Shown piece after piece: positions 38,845 to 47,792 of a stretch of DNA of 64,000 nt. The stretch's first letter is position 1. The number at the start of each line of letters is the position of its first letter. Where the stretch lies: the NCBI GenBank assembly GCA_026988015.1, contig JALSMA010000077.1:1-64000 (forward strand). Direction: 5' to 3'. This DNA is from Desulfobulbaceae bacterium. GTDB lineage: Bacteria; Desulfobacterota; Desulfobulbia; Desulfobulbales; Desulfocapsaceae. The notes under the pieces were generated by a model. It worked only from the letters and a program-made list of their open reading frames with translations. It was not told the origin of the DNA and searched no databases. A program made the position numbers and the translations under genes.

Positions 38845-40323
38845 ATGCTGCAAATTTTTCGTGATAAATCCCAGTCCACTTTTATTCAAGCCATAGTCCT
38901 AGTTATTGCCCTTGTTTTCATCTTCTGGGGAGTTGGTGCCAATATGATGGACAGCCGGGAAGCAGCCATTGTTGTAAATGATGAGGAAATCAGTTATCAG
39001 GAGTATCAGCGCCTCTATGACCAGCTGCTTTCCAGTTACCGCCAGCAGCTAGGCGGTGCAATTCCGGATGAGCTACTCAAAAGTATGGGCCTCTCGGAAC
39101 AGGTGAAAAGCCAGCTCATCCAACAGACGCTTCTGCGGCAGGGCACTATGGACATGGGGCTCCTGGTATCAGCACCTGAGGTACAACAGCATATTCAGGA
39201 CATGGTACAATTCCAGGAGAACAATGCTTTTAATATGGAGAAGTACAAAGCAATTCTGGCATCCAATCGCCTGACACCCCACAAATTCGAAATTTCTCAA
39301 CGCACTGATATGCTGGCCAACAAAGGTGTCAAGGCCATTGGTAACTTTGTAACAGTAGTCACAGATGCAGAAATCAATGACCTTTACAAGCAGATAAAAG
39401 AAACTGTCACACTGGACTTTACAAAAATATCACCTTTGGATTTCATTGGCAAGGTAACCATTAACAATGACGACCTCGTTAGCTGGTTTGAGAGAAACAA
39501 AGACAACTACAAATCTGAACCTAAAATAAAACTAAAGTTCCTCTCTTTTCAGTATAACACATCATCTGGAGCCACAGACGACAGCACCGCAGAACGTGGT
39601 TCTGTTTTTCAGAAAGCAAACTCAGCTTATGAGGGAATCATTGCGGCCGGAAGTCTTCAAGAATACGCAAAGCTTCAACCCGATGCAGTTATACTGGAGA
39701 CTGAATTCTTCTCCCGTTCTACACCTCCTGAAAATCTTGACAAGACAACATCTGTTCTTGACATCGCATTTACGTTAAAGGTGGGTGAGCTCAGTTCACT
39801 GATTGAATCCCCTGAAGGCTACTCAATACTTTTTGCGGAGGCAATCCAAGCTCCTGAGATACCATCACTTGATGAAGTCAAAAAACAGGCAACAGAAGAC
39901 TACAGAGTGGCCCGATCAATAATCATGGCAGATGAAAAAAGCAGGGAAATCCTGAAATCTCTTCAGGATGGCGCCAGGCTTGTTGAAGTTGTAAAAAAAG
40001 AAGGCTTCACAGCAGAGGAAGTAACTCTTTCCCGTGGATCCCAGGACAAAGAAACGAAAAAATTTCCACCCAGCCTAATGAGAGACATATTTTCTCTAAA
40101 TAGCGCTAACCCGCTTCCGGATGAACCAGCCAAAGTCGGTGTAGACTTCTATCTGTACCAGTTTGTCGCGAGAACCCTTCCAGATCCCACAACAATGTCG
40201 TCTGAAGAAAGAGAACAGTTCAAAGCGCAGATATTTGACGCCAAACGGGAGCGTATCCTAATCGCCTGGATTCGAAACCAGGAAAAGGCTGCAGAGATTT
40301 ATACAAACAAAAACATTCAATAG
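38845..40323 (+). CDS. PpiD/SurA-N-type membrane-anchored peptidyl-prolyl isomerase
   Basis: Product of 492 aa. It opens MLQIFRDKSQSTFIQAIVLVIALVFIFWGVG, i.e. a short cytoplasmic tail, one membrane helix at about 14-33, then a periplasmic part, the PpiD architecture. The SurA_N_3 chaperone domain covers about residues 40-190 (AIVVNDEEISYQEYQRLYDQL). A parvulin-like segment lies at about 240-350 (AFTLKVGELSSLIESPEGYSILFAEA). PpiD helps newly exported proteins at the Sec translocon; enteric PpiD is 623 aa, so this is a shorter version. Upstream lies repeat copy A. Confidence 0.85.
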   Translation: MLQIFRDKSQSTFIQAIVLVIALVFIFWGVGANMMDSREAAIVVNDEEISYQEYQRLYDQLLSSYRQQLGGAIPDELLKSMGLSEQVKSQLIQQTLLRQGTMDMGLLVSAPEVQQHIQDMVQFQENNAFNMEKYKAILASNRLTPHKFEISQRTDMLANKGVKAIGNFVTVVTDAEINDLYKQIKETVTLDFTKISPLDFIGKVTINNDDLVSWFERNKDNYKSEPKIKLKFLSFQYNTSSGATDDSTAERGSVFQKANSAYEGIIAAGSLQEYAKLQPDAVILETEFFSRSTPPENLDKTTSVLDIAFTLKVGELSSLIESPEGYSILFAEAIQAPEIPSLDEVKKQATEDYRVARSIIMADEKSREILKSLQDGARLVEVVKKEGFTAEEVTLSRGSQDKETKKFPPSLMRDIFSLNSANPLPDEPAKVGVDFYLYQFVARTLPDPTTMSSEEREQFKAQIFDAKRERILIAWIRNQEKAAEIYTNKNIQ

Positions 40324-40395
40324 GTGCCTCCCTACGAAATCAAACTATAAATTCATGGTAAGCGCTCCATGAACAGCCTGCTGCACGCGCTTAAT

Positions 40396-40420
40396 CCCCC
40401 AGATATACAGGGGGTATTTT
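40396..40420 (+). terminator. Weak hairpin terminator after the ppiD-like gene
   Basis: CCCCC-N9-GGGGG stem followed by TATTTTAT, 73 bp downstream of the stop. The stem is short, so this is tentative. Confidence 0.3.
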
Positions 40421-40582
40421 ATCCGGTGCCTCAATCACGCACAGCAGGGCGCCCCTGAAACGCTTACATCCAAGATGTTATAAAGTCAAGGGTGTGGTTA
40501 ATGGGGCGCATACAATTCATGCGCATTCAATGATGATGCAGCCTGTTTTTTTTAACGCGTTGCTTATTGGTACATTGCAACA

Positions 40583-41284
40583 TTATTCCAGACTCGATTT
40601 TCTGTTTTTCAATAAGATTCTTCTGATCCCCTCATGGGAGAACCTCAAGCCATGCTGATCCTTCATCTTTTTTGCAATGTCCCGATAGGACCAGCGATCT
40701 TCCTTGAGACCAACCATCTCAGCAATGATTGTCTGCTGCTTGTTATTCAGACACAGCCTGCCATCACCTGAGACTTGGAAACCATATGGCACGGGCCCGC
40801 CAAGATACTTCCCTTCCCTTTTACGCCGTGCCTTTCCTGCCTTAATTGCCGCTGAGTGCCCATTGTTATCTGCACCTGCGGATAAGGCTTCACAAAGTAG
40901 ACGAACAAGGGGCGCAACACCCTGCGATACTGTTAATTTGCGCTCTGTCTCAAGGACCAGGTCGCCGTCCATATCTACACAGAACAGTGATACTTGTTTT
41001 TCTCTGAGTTTATTCAGTAATGCAAGCCCCTTCCTTGGACTCCCTAGAACCCACATAGTCTTCATAACTATGATAACATCACCGCTGACGACATTCTCAA
41101 GCAGTCGTTTCCCCTCTTTTCGATCCATGAAGGCAGTACCTGCTGAAAAGGACTGCTCCACAAGAAGTTCATCACAGACCTTGCCAAGATTGCCTGCATA
41201 TTCTTCAATTACCTTTTGCTGCTTTGCCAGAGAAACCAAACTGTCACGAGCCGTATCCAGAAAAACATACCCTATTGTGGTCAT
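40583..41284 (-). CDS. Degenerate serine recombinase (resolvase fold, catalytic residues lost)
   Basis: About 233 aa from ATG 41284, preceded by GAGG; an upstream in-frame start (41338) is possible. The N-terminal resolvase fold aligns with gamma-delta resolvase, but GYARVST becomes GYVFLDT, so the catalytic Ser10 is Asp and Arg8 is Phe. The segment LDRLGRD becomes KTMWVLGS, losing Asp67, Arg68 and Arg71. The DREG arginine is kept (DRKEG). The C-terminal recombinase DNA-binding part is intact (REGKYLGGPVPYGF) with a final HTH-like segment (SYRDIAKKMKDQHGLRFSHEGIRRIL). So it probably binds DNA without recombining it. A repeat copy lies 60 bp upstream. Confidence 0.8.
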   Translation of the reverse strand: MTTIGYVFLDTARDSLVSLAKQQKVIEEYAGNLGKVCDELLVEQSFSAGTAFMDRKEGKRLLENVVSGDVIIVMKTMWVLGSPRKGLALLNKLREKQVSLFCVDMDGDLVLETERKLTVSQGVAPLVRLLCEALSAGADNNGHSAAIKAGKARRKREGKYLGGPVPYGFQVSGDGRLCLNNKQQTIIAEMVGLKEDRWSYRDIAKKMKDQHGLRFSHEGIRRILLKNRKSSLE

Positions 41285-41343
41285 AGCAAAATCCTCAAAA
41301 AGTATATAACAACCTTGATAGACGTCTAAAAAGTTCAAAAACA

Positions 41344-41477
41344 GGATGGACTTGTATGAAACTCCATCTCCAAGTCACAAAAATTTCAAACTTTTCAGCA
41401 ACTAAAATGAGTTTAAAACGTTTAGAAATTTACAGTAACGAAGGAGATGAAGAGTTTTTTTACGACGCCATCAATCT
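41344..41477 (-). repeat. Dispersed repeat, copy D (inverted)
   Basis: Read on the minus strand it begins GATTGATGGCGTCGTAAAAA (20 bases) and shares about 33 of 40 leading bases with copy B, including the CTTCGTTRCTGT block. The distal half (GCTGAA...GTTTGAAATTTTTG) is more diverged. It lies upstream of the degenerate recombinase gene and in the opposite orientation to the other copies relative to the + strand. Confidence 0.6.
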
Positions 41478-41735
41478 TAACATCGACAAATCCGTCAACT
41501 TATCCAATCAAACATGACACCATGACAACCATACTACGTTCAAAGTAGTCACCTTGACAAGTATTCTTTTGTTATATGACATTTTTTCCCGAAACGAGAT
41601 GAAAGCAGGATCTTCTTTTTTTTCTTCTTGATACATGATATAATAAATAGTTTATTTCATCCTGTGACAACAGGTTCAATGGTTTATCTCTTTCGGGGGT
41701 TAGGCTTTAAATTGCAGCACCTATAATTAATTAAC
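41478..41735. other. AT-rich upstream region of the SNF2 gene
   Basis: 258 bp without a plausible gene. It must contain the SNF2 gene's promoter, but no confident -35/-10 pair is seen. Poly-T stretches (e.g. TTCTTTTTTTTCTTC) are prominent. Confidence 0.4.
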
Positions 41736-44700
41736 ATGCCAGACCCTAGCAGCGAATTACTCCAGCATTACAACAAACTTTCTTCATTTGAGCAGACTCT
41801 TCTCCAATTTCAATCAATTGTTTACGAACCTGCTCATACCACCTTGATCGTCAACTGCCTGCGTAAGCTTGACATTCGCAGCCCCAGAGGCAATCGGCCA
41901 ACAGCAGCCAACCTAAATCATTATTTCGCTAAATTCCAGGAGGTTGGCCTGCTCACAGATGAGCGACAATGCCCTCCTGCTCTGGTGGAAAAACTCAGTC
42001 GGATTGCAGTTGAAGAAGGCACATTTCCTACCTATGCCAAGGTTATCCGCAAAGAGGCACCCGTTTCCTACTATTACGGCAAATGGACTACCCGGTGCTG
42101 GCGCGCCATGCGCGAAATCCGCATCGGTATTTACACCCAGAATTTCGACATCATCGACGATGCCCTCGAATTTATCTCTGGCCAGTGTCGCGATATTCTC
42201 TCTCCGTTGCCACCCACTGTCCAAATCACAACCAATCCCTTTGATCCCGTCTGGTTCAGGAGCCTCGCCCCTTCATTTCAGTTTTTCCTGCTCGACACTA
42301 TTCTTCGCTACGAACTTGCAACCCTGAACTCCTATCCAGAGATACTTACCTACCTGCAGGAAGAGACAGGCATAGAAGACTTAAGTTCTGATGAAAAACT
42401 ACCCTTTCAGCGAATCCTGTTCAGTCAATACCTTTTCAGAGGCCGCCTTGCGGATGCAAAACAACTGGTGGAGCAGAACAGTGAAAGTTTTATTGGAACA
42501 GGTGCTGCAGGTACCCTGGCCTTCCTCTCCGGAAATGCCGAACTCAGCACCAAACTCTTCAATAACGACCTTGACTTCCTTCGAGATTTGACTGGAAGTG
42601 AAAAGGCCGCATTTTTTGGTCCGAATGGACTTTTCCATGCCCTTGCATGCCTTCAACTTGATCAGTCAGATCAGGAACAGAACGTTGCCAACCAGATAGC
42701 CATAGCGTTGTCACTCTTTACTGAGAGTACTGAAGAGACAGCATACCAGGTACTTGCAACATTCCTGCAAGTCCGAAACAACACCGCCCTCCCCGGAGAA
42801 GAGTTCAGCTTTCACAAAGATGAGGATGCTCACAGTCTAACTATCCTATTCACTGCCCTCTCCCAGTACTGGCTCAACTCGAGTCTGCAGCCCGAAGTAC
42901 GACGTCGCGTTGAAGAATTACTGCAGCAGGCTCTGGATAATGACTTTGATTTTTTCACGTTAAACCTTGCTGCCATCCTTGGTGGATCTGGACATGACAA
43001 GGAAAAAAATGAAGATCTGGTCAGTCGACTTTCTGCTGCAACAGGCCTCAGCCCGTTAATTAACATTCTACAATCAGAAGAGCCTTGGAAACGAAACCTC
43101 CAGGCCCTCATCCAAGTCACCGCTTCCCCGCAGGAACCTGGTAATTCCCAGCACGAGCGGCTTATCTGGATGATTGATTTCTCCAACGGGAAGATGCAGA
43201 TCAATCCCAAAGAACAGAAGCGTACTTCCACTGGAAACTGGAGTAAGGGACGCCCGATATCACTTTCCCGCCTCTACTCTGGGAAGTTACCCTATCTAAC
43301 GGTTCAGGATCGGAAAATTGCGGCCTGTATCCAGAAGCAGATTAACCCTGAGACTCACGGAATCAGCTACCACTTTGAGATGGATAAATCGCTGTTGGCA
43401 ATGATTAACCACCCCTTGCTCTTCTTTGCCAAATCACCAGGAACTCCAGTTGAATTTGTCAGCGGCGAACCGGAGCTCCTTGTAGAAGAGCGCGGTTCGC
43501 AGCTCCATATCTGTTTTGCCCAGGAAGTGACAGACGATAACATTACCCTCTTCCAGGAAACGCCAACTCGCTACAAAATCATTGAAATAAATGATAACCA
43601 CCGCAGAATTGCCCAGATAACAGGAAAAAACGGCCTCATTGTGCCCATTGATGCCAGTGAGCAGGTCTTGACTGCCATCGGCAATATTTCTTCTTTTATG
43701 ACCGTCCATTCGGCCATTGCAGCTGAAATACAACCAGGTGCTGTAACCAACATTGAGCAGGTTGAAGCAGACCCCACCATTTACATGCATCTGCTTCCCT
43801 ATGGAACGGGATTCAGACTCGAGATGTTTGTAAAACCGTTTGTAAATGGAGGACATTATCTCAAACCAGGACAGGGCGTCGAAAATATAATTGCAGAGGT
43901 AAAGGGAAAAAGACTGCAGACCAAACGGGACCTTGGCCTTGAAGAACAGATGGCCCGCGAGGTTGAGGAATCCTGTCCCATTCTCGACCTAGCCATTGAC
44001 CTGGAGCAGGAAAATGACAGAGAATGGCACCTTCAGAACCCTGATGACTGCCTTCAGGCCCTGCAGGAGCTCCAGGCAATCCAAGATCAGGTAGTCATTG
44101 AATGGCCTGAAGGTGAAAAACTCAACATCACCCACCAGGCATCTCTGAAAAATCTCAACCTCAAAGTGAGGACCAATCAGCAGAACTGGTTTTCCCTTTC
44201 CGGCGAGCTGAAACTTGATCAGGATACGGTCATCGACCTCAGGGAACTTCTAGCCAAGGTCAAAACTGCACACGGCCATTTCATTCAGATAAAAGAAGGC
44301 CAGTTCCTTGCATTGACACAGGAATTCAAGAAAAAACTCGAAGAAATCAATCTCTACTCAGAGGGCATGAGCGACGACCAGAATGGAGATCTCCTCATCC
44401 ATCACCTGGCAGCCATTCCCCTTGAAAAACTCGTTAATCAAGCAAAGGCAGAGGTTGATGATGGCTGGCGTGACCAGATCAAGCGTATCCATGAAAGCCA
44501 GTCCTTCACGCCGCAGCTGCCATCAACGTTCCGGGCTGAACTACGCGACTACCAGGTTGAAGGTTACAACTGGCTTTCTCGCCTGGCTCACTGGGGAGTA
44601 GGCGGCTGCCTTGCCGATGACATGGGACTTGGAAAAACCGTTCAGGCACTCGCGGCGATTTTATCCCTGGCCACAGACGGTCCCTCTCTTGTGGTAGCTC

Positions 44701-45908
44701 CCACATCAGTCTCAAACAACTGGCAATCAGAGGCAAACCGGTTTACCCCCACCCTGAATATTAAAACACTCGCCGGCAAAGACAGGGAGAATACCATAGC
44801 AGAACTTGGTAAATTTGACTTGCTAATTACTACCTACACGCTACTGCAGCAGGAAAATGATCTTCTCTCTGCCGTGAAATGGCAAACCATAATACTCGAC
44901 GAAGCTCAGGCCATAAAAAATGCCGCCACCAAACGCTCCAAGGCAGCGATGGCCCTGCAGGCCCGTTTCAAGCTGATAACAACAGGCACCCCGGTTGAAA
45001 ACCATCTTGGTGAACTATGGAACCTTTTTCACTTTATTGTGCCGGGACTCCTTGGTAACCTCAACCGCTTCAACGAACGATTTGCCGTCCCCATTGAACG
45101 TTACCATAATCGTGATGCCAGGCTGAAATTAAAGAAACTGATCCGACCCTTTATCCTGCGTCGCATCAAGTCCCAGGTACTCGAAGAACTGCCGCCACGG
45201 ACAGAGATAACCCTGGACGTTGAGATGAGTGAAGAGGAGAAGCATTTTTACGAGGCACTTCGGCAGAACGCCCTTGAAGTCCTGGAAAACAATAGGGAGA
45301 AAAAGGCCCGACATCTCCAGATCCTCACCGAAATCATGAAACTCCGCCAGGCTTGTTGCAACCCACGTCTTATCAATGCGGACACCAACATCGGCAGCGC
45401 AAAGCTTAAAGTATTTTCCTCAGTGATTGAAGAACTGCTCAATGGCGGACATAAAGCCCTGATATTCAGCCAGTTTATTGGCCACCTTGCCATCCTCAGG
45501 GAACACTTAGACTCCCAGGGGATCAACTATCGCTACCTCGACGGATCAACCAGCACTGCACGTCGTAAAAATGAGGTTGATCGCTTCCAGGCCGGCGAAG
45601 GCGAACTCTTCCTTATCAGCCTCAAAGCTGGTGGCCTTGGCCTCAATCTCACCGCAGCAGACTATGTAATTCACATGGATCCGTGGTGGAACCCCGCAGT
45701 TGAAGACCAGGCATCAGACCGGGCTCATAGAATCGGTCAGACACGGCCAGTAACGATTTACAGGCTGGTATGCAAAAATACCATTGAGGAGAAAATCGTG
45801 AAACTGCATCAGGAAAAACGTGACCTTGCCGGAAGCCTACTGGAGGGGTCGGATATGAGCGCCAAGATGAGCAGCGAGGATCTGCTGGATCTTATTCGAG
45901 GTCTGTAG
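41736..45908 (+). CDS. SNF2/SWI2-family DNA-dependent ATPase with a very long N-terminal region
   Basis: Product of 1390 aa. The C-terminal ~450 residues are a full SNF2 motor: DDMGLGKTVQALAAIL (motif I), DEAQ (II), GTPVENHLGELWNLF (III), FSQFIGHLAILREHL, LKAGGLGLNLTAADYVIHMDPWWNPAVEDQASDRAHRIGQ-type motifs V-VI, with the RIGQTRPV end. The first ~930 residues show no SWIM zinc cluster but contain a region near 650-920 (e.g. ANLKVRTNQQNWFSLSGELKLDQ) typical of bacterial SNF2 proteins of the HepA/SNF2 'DUF3670' group. It may remodel protein-DNA or protein-RNA complexes; target unknown. Downstream convergent with cobA-hemD. Confidence 0.88.
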   Translation: MPDPSSELLQHYNKLSSFEQTLLQFQSIVYEPAHTTLIVNCLRKLDIRSPRGNRPTAANLNHYFAKFQEVGLLTDERQCPPALVEKLSRIAVEEGTFPTYAKVIRKEAPVSYYYGKWTTRCWRAMREIRIGIYTQNFDIIDDALEFISGQCRDILSPLPPTVQITTNPFDPVWFRSLAPSFQFFLLDTILRYELATLNSYPEILTYLQEETGIEDLSSDEKLPFQRILFSQYLFRGRLADAKQLVEQNSESFIGTGAAGTLAFLSGNAELSTKLFNNDLDFLRDLTGSEKAAFFGPNGLFHALACLQLDQSDQEQNVANQIAIALSLFTESTEETAYQVLATFLQVRNNTALPGEEFSFHKDEDAHSLTILFTALSQYWLNSSLQPEVRRRVEELLQQALDNDFDFFTLNLAAILGGSGHDKEKNEDLVSRLSAATGLSPLINILQSEEPWKRNLQALIQVTASPQEPGNSQHERLIWMIDFSNGKMQINPKEQKRTSTGNWSKGRPISLSRLYSGKLPYLTVQDRKIAACIQKQINPETHGISYHFEMDKSLLAMINHPLLFFAKSPGTPVEFVSGEPELLVEERGSQLHICFAQEVTDDNITLFQETPTRYKIIEINDNHRRIAQITGKNGLIVPIDASEQVLTAIGNISSFMTVHSAIAAEIQPGAVTNIEQVEADPTIYMHLLPYGTGFRLEMFVKPFVNGGHYLKPGQGVENIIAEVKGKRLQTKRDLGLEEQMAREVEESCPILDLAIDLEQENDREWHLQNPDDCLQALQELQAIQDQVVIEWPEGEKLNITHQASLKNLNLKVRTNQQNWFSLSGELKLDQDTVIDLRELLAKVKTAHGHFIQIKEGQFLALTQEFKKKLEEINLYSEGMSDDQNGDLLIHHLAAIPLEKLVNQAKAEVDDGWRDQIKRIHESQSFTPQLPSTFRAELRDYQVEGYNWLSRLAHWGVGGCLADDMGLGKTVQALAAILSLATDGPSLVVAPTSVSNNWQSEANRFTPTLNIKTLAGKDRENTIAELGKFDLLITTYTLLQQENDLLSAVKWQTIILDEAQAIKNAATKRSKAAMALQARFKLITTGTPVENHLGELWNLFHFIVPGLLGNLNRFNERFAVPIERYHNRDARLKLKKLIRPFILRRIKSQVLEELPPRTEITLDVEMSEEEKHFYEALRQNALEVLENNREKKARHLQILTEIMKLRQACCNPRLINADTNIGSAKLKVFSSVIEELLNGGHKALIFSQFIGHLAILREHLDSQGINYRYLDGSTSTARRKNEVDRFQAGEGELFLISLKAGGLGLNLTAADYVIHMDPWWNPAVEDQASDRAHRIGQTRPVTIYRLVCKNTIEEKIVKLHQEKRDLAGSLLEGSDMSAKMSSEDLLDLIRGL

Positions 45909-46107
45909 CAACAAACAAAAACAGTTCAGAAACTGCCTGGCAGGTGCTGAACCGTTTTATGTGATTTTGCAGGAATTCTGGAATCCGTAAGCGTCCGATG
46001 GTGGGCCTTATCAAGTAGACGCCCCACAGGAAAACTGGTGAATCCCCTGCCGTTTTTTATTATTTGTGGACGACAAATTGATCCGCCGAACAGTATCGCC
46101 GAATCTG

Positions 46108-47658
46108 TTACGGATGCATATTTGAGTAATACTCTACTATTTCATGGACCAGATCAGGGATAGTATGACTTCCAGGCTGAATATCTACCTCTAGCCCGTT
46201 ATCAGTCACGGTCTTTGCCGTAATTGGTCCAATTGTAGCAATTGTTACTTCGTGCATCAATCGCTTCAGTTCCGAATCGCTACCAGCATCCACCATAGAG
46301 AGGAAATTTCTCACAGTGGAGGAACTGGTGAAAGTAACCATATCGACCTTTCCAGACTCAAGCTCTTCACGGAGTTGTTCCCGTTTTCCCTCAGGGGACA
46401 CATTTTTATAGACAGGCGCTACGGTAACCTGAGCACCGGCACCTCTCAGCGTTTCTGGAAGAATCTCACGCGCCTTTTCGGCTCGTGGAATAAGAACATT
46501 ACGCCCCTCCACTCCTTGGTCAAGCAGCGTCTCAGCCAACCCCTCACCAGTAAACACAGCAGGGAGCAGATCTGCTCGGACTCCATACTCAAGAAGAAGA
46601 TCGGCAGTGGCCTTGCCAACAGCGGCAATCCCTGGTCCCTTCATACTCCTAGCATCCATCCCCTTGGTGTAGAGGCGTTCGAAGAAGTATTTCACTCCAT
46701 TTAAAGACGTAAAAAGTATCCAATGATATTCTTCAAGGCGCTCAAGCTCTTCATCAAGAACCTCATAGGACTCAACTGGCTCAATCTTTATTGTGGAAAA
46801 TTCCAAGCAGTTACCACCATTTTCCTCCAGTCCCGCCATGAGATCCGAGGCCTGTTCTCTGGTTCTGGTCACCACAATCCGTTTGCCAAAAAGAGGCCGT
46901 TTTTCAAACCAGTTAATTGCATCCCGGAGTTTTACAACTTCACCGACAATGATCAGGGCCGGCGGCTTAATTCCGGATTCACGTACAATGTCAGTGATGG
47001 TTTCAAGGGTTCCCACAACTGAGCGCTGTTCAGGGGTTGATGCCCAGCGGACTACAGCAACCGGGGTCTTGGGGTCACGCCCGTGGGCTACCAAATTTTT
47101 CACTATAATGGGGAGATTTTTGATCCCCATATAAACAACCAGGGTACCGGCACCAGTAGCAATCTTTGCCCAGTCAATATTGGAATCCGGTTTTGTGGGA
47201 TCCTCATGACCGGTGAGAAAAGCAACAGAGGCAGTATATTCTCGATGGGTAATGGGAATACCGGCATACGTTGCAGCTGCAGTCGCTGAAGTGACACCGG
47301 GAACCACCTCAAAATCTACCCCGGACTTTGAGAGTACCTCAACCTCTTCTCCACCGCGGCCGAATATAAAAGGATCCCCCCCCTTTAAACGAACAACGTT
47401 TTTCCCGGTCTTCGCCCAGTCAACCAGCATCTGATTAATCTCTTCCTGGGTATGGGTATGCTTCACTCCACCTTTTTTCCCGGCATAGATCAGCTCAGCA
47501 TCTTGAGGTACATGCTTCAGTAGTTTAGGGCTAGCAAGATAGTCATACACCACTACCTCTGCACGCTCGAGAAGAAACTTCCCTCTGACAGTGATAAGAC
47601 CCGGGTCACCCGGCCCTGCACCTACCAGGTAAACTTTACCATTTCTTTTTTTACTCAT
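46108..47658 (-). CDS. cobA-hemD: Uroporphyrinogen-III C-methyltransferase / uroporphyrinogen-III synthase fusion
   Basis: Product of 516 aa. Residues 1-245 are a SUMT: VYLVGAGPGDPGLITVRG, VVRLKGGDPFIFGRGGEE, VVPGVTSATAAATYAGIPITHREY. Residues about 255-510 are HemD (FGKRIVVTRTREQASDLMAGLEE, MVTFTSSSTVRNFLSM). The fused enzyme closes the tetrapyrrole ring and makes precorrin-2, the substrate of the dehydrogenase encoded near 21 kb. This fusion is common in sulfur- and iron-reducing Deltaproteobacteria, where sirohaem demand is high. A small hairpin is seen before the start. Confidence 0.95.
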   Translation of the reverse strand: MSKKRNGKVYLVGAGPGDPGLITVRGKFLLERAEVVVYDYLASPKLLKHVPQDAELIYAGKKGGVKHTHTQEEINQMLVDWAKTGKNVVRLKGGDPFIFGRGGEEVEVLSKSGVDFEVVPGVTSATAAATYAGIPITHREYTASVAFLTGHEDPTKPDSNIDWAKIATGAGTLVVYMGIKNLPIIVKNLVAHGRDPKTPVAVVRWASTPEQRSVVGTLETITDIVRESGIKPPALIIVGEVVKLRDAINWFEKRPLFGKRIVVTRTREQASDLMAGLEENGGNCLEFSTIKIEPVESYEVLDEELERLEEYHWILFTSLNGVKYFFERLYTKGMDARSMKGPGIAAVGKATADLLLEYGVRADLLPAVFTGEGLAETLLDQGVEGRNVLIPRAEKAREILPETLRGAGAQVTVAPVYKNVSPEGKREQLREELESGKVDMVTFTSSSTVRNFLSMVDAGSDSELKRLMHEVTIATIGPITAKTVTDNGLEVDIQPGSHTIPDLVHEIVEYYSNMHP

Positions 47659-47792
47659 AATATTCTCAACAGAGACAACAAATGTCTCTTTTATATAAAA
47701 TTACAATCCATCTAATCAGCTTATTCCTGAGAGAGCATAATACTCATAAGAGAAGTATCGCACTTTAAGTGCTCACCTAAACTCTGCCTTTT

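Noticed and set aside
40445..40515. A possible integron attC-like site (GCGCCCC ... GGGGCGC inverted pair)
   Set aside because: The R boxes do not match the RYYYAAC/GTTRRRY pattern and no integrase or cassette array is present.
41356..41517. A 53-codon open frame (MKLHLQVTKISNF...) in the recombinase-SNF2 gap
   Set aside because: It runs antisense through repeat copy D and lacks a good ribosome site; its openness is explained by the AT-rich repeat.
47671..47689. A hairpin AGAGACA-ACAAA-TGTCTCT before the cobA-hemD start
   Set aside because: It is short, followed by T only on the strand opposite to transcription, and may be chance; not called a terminator.
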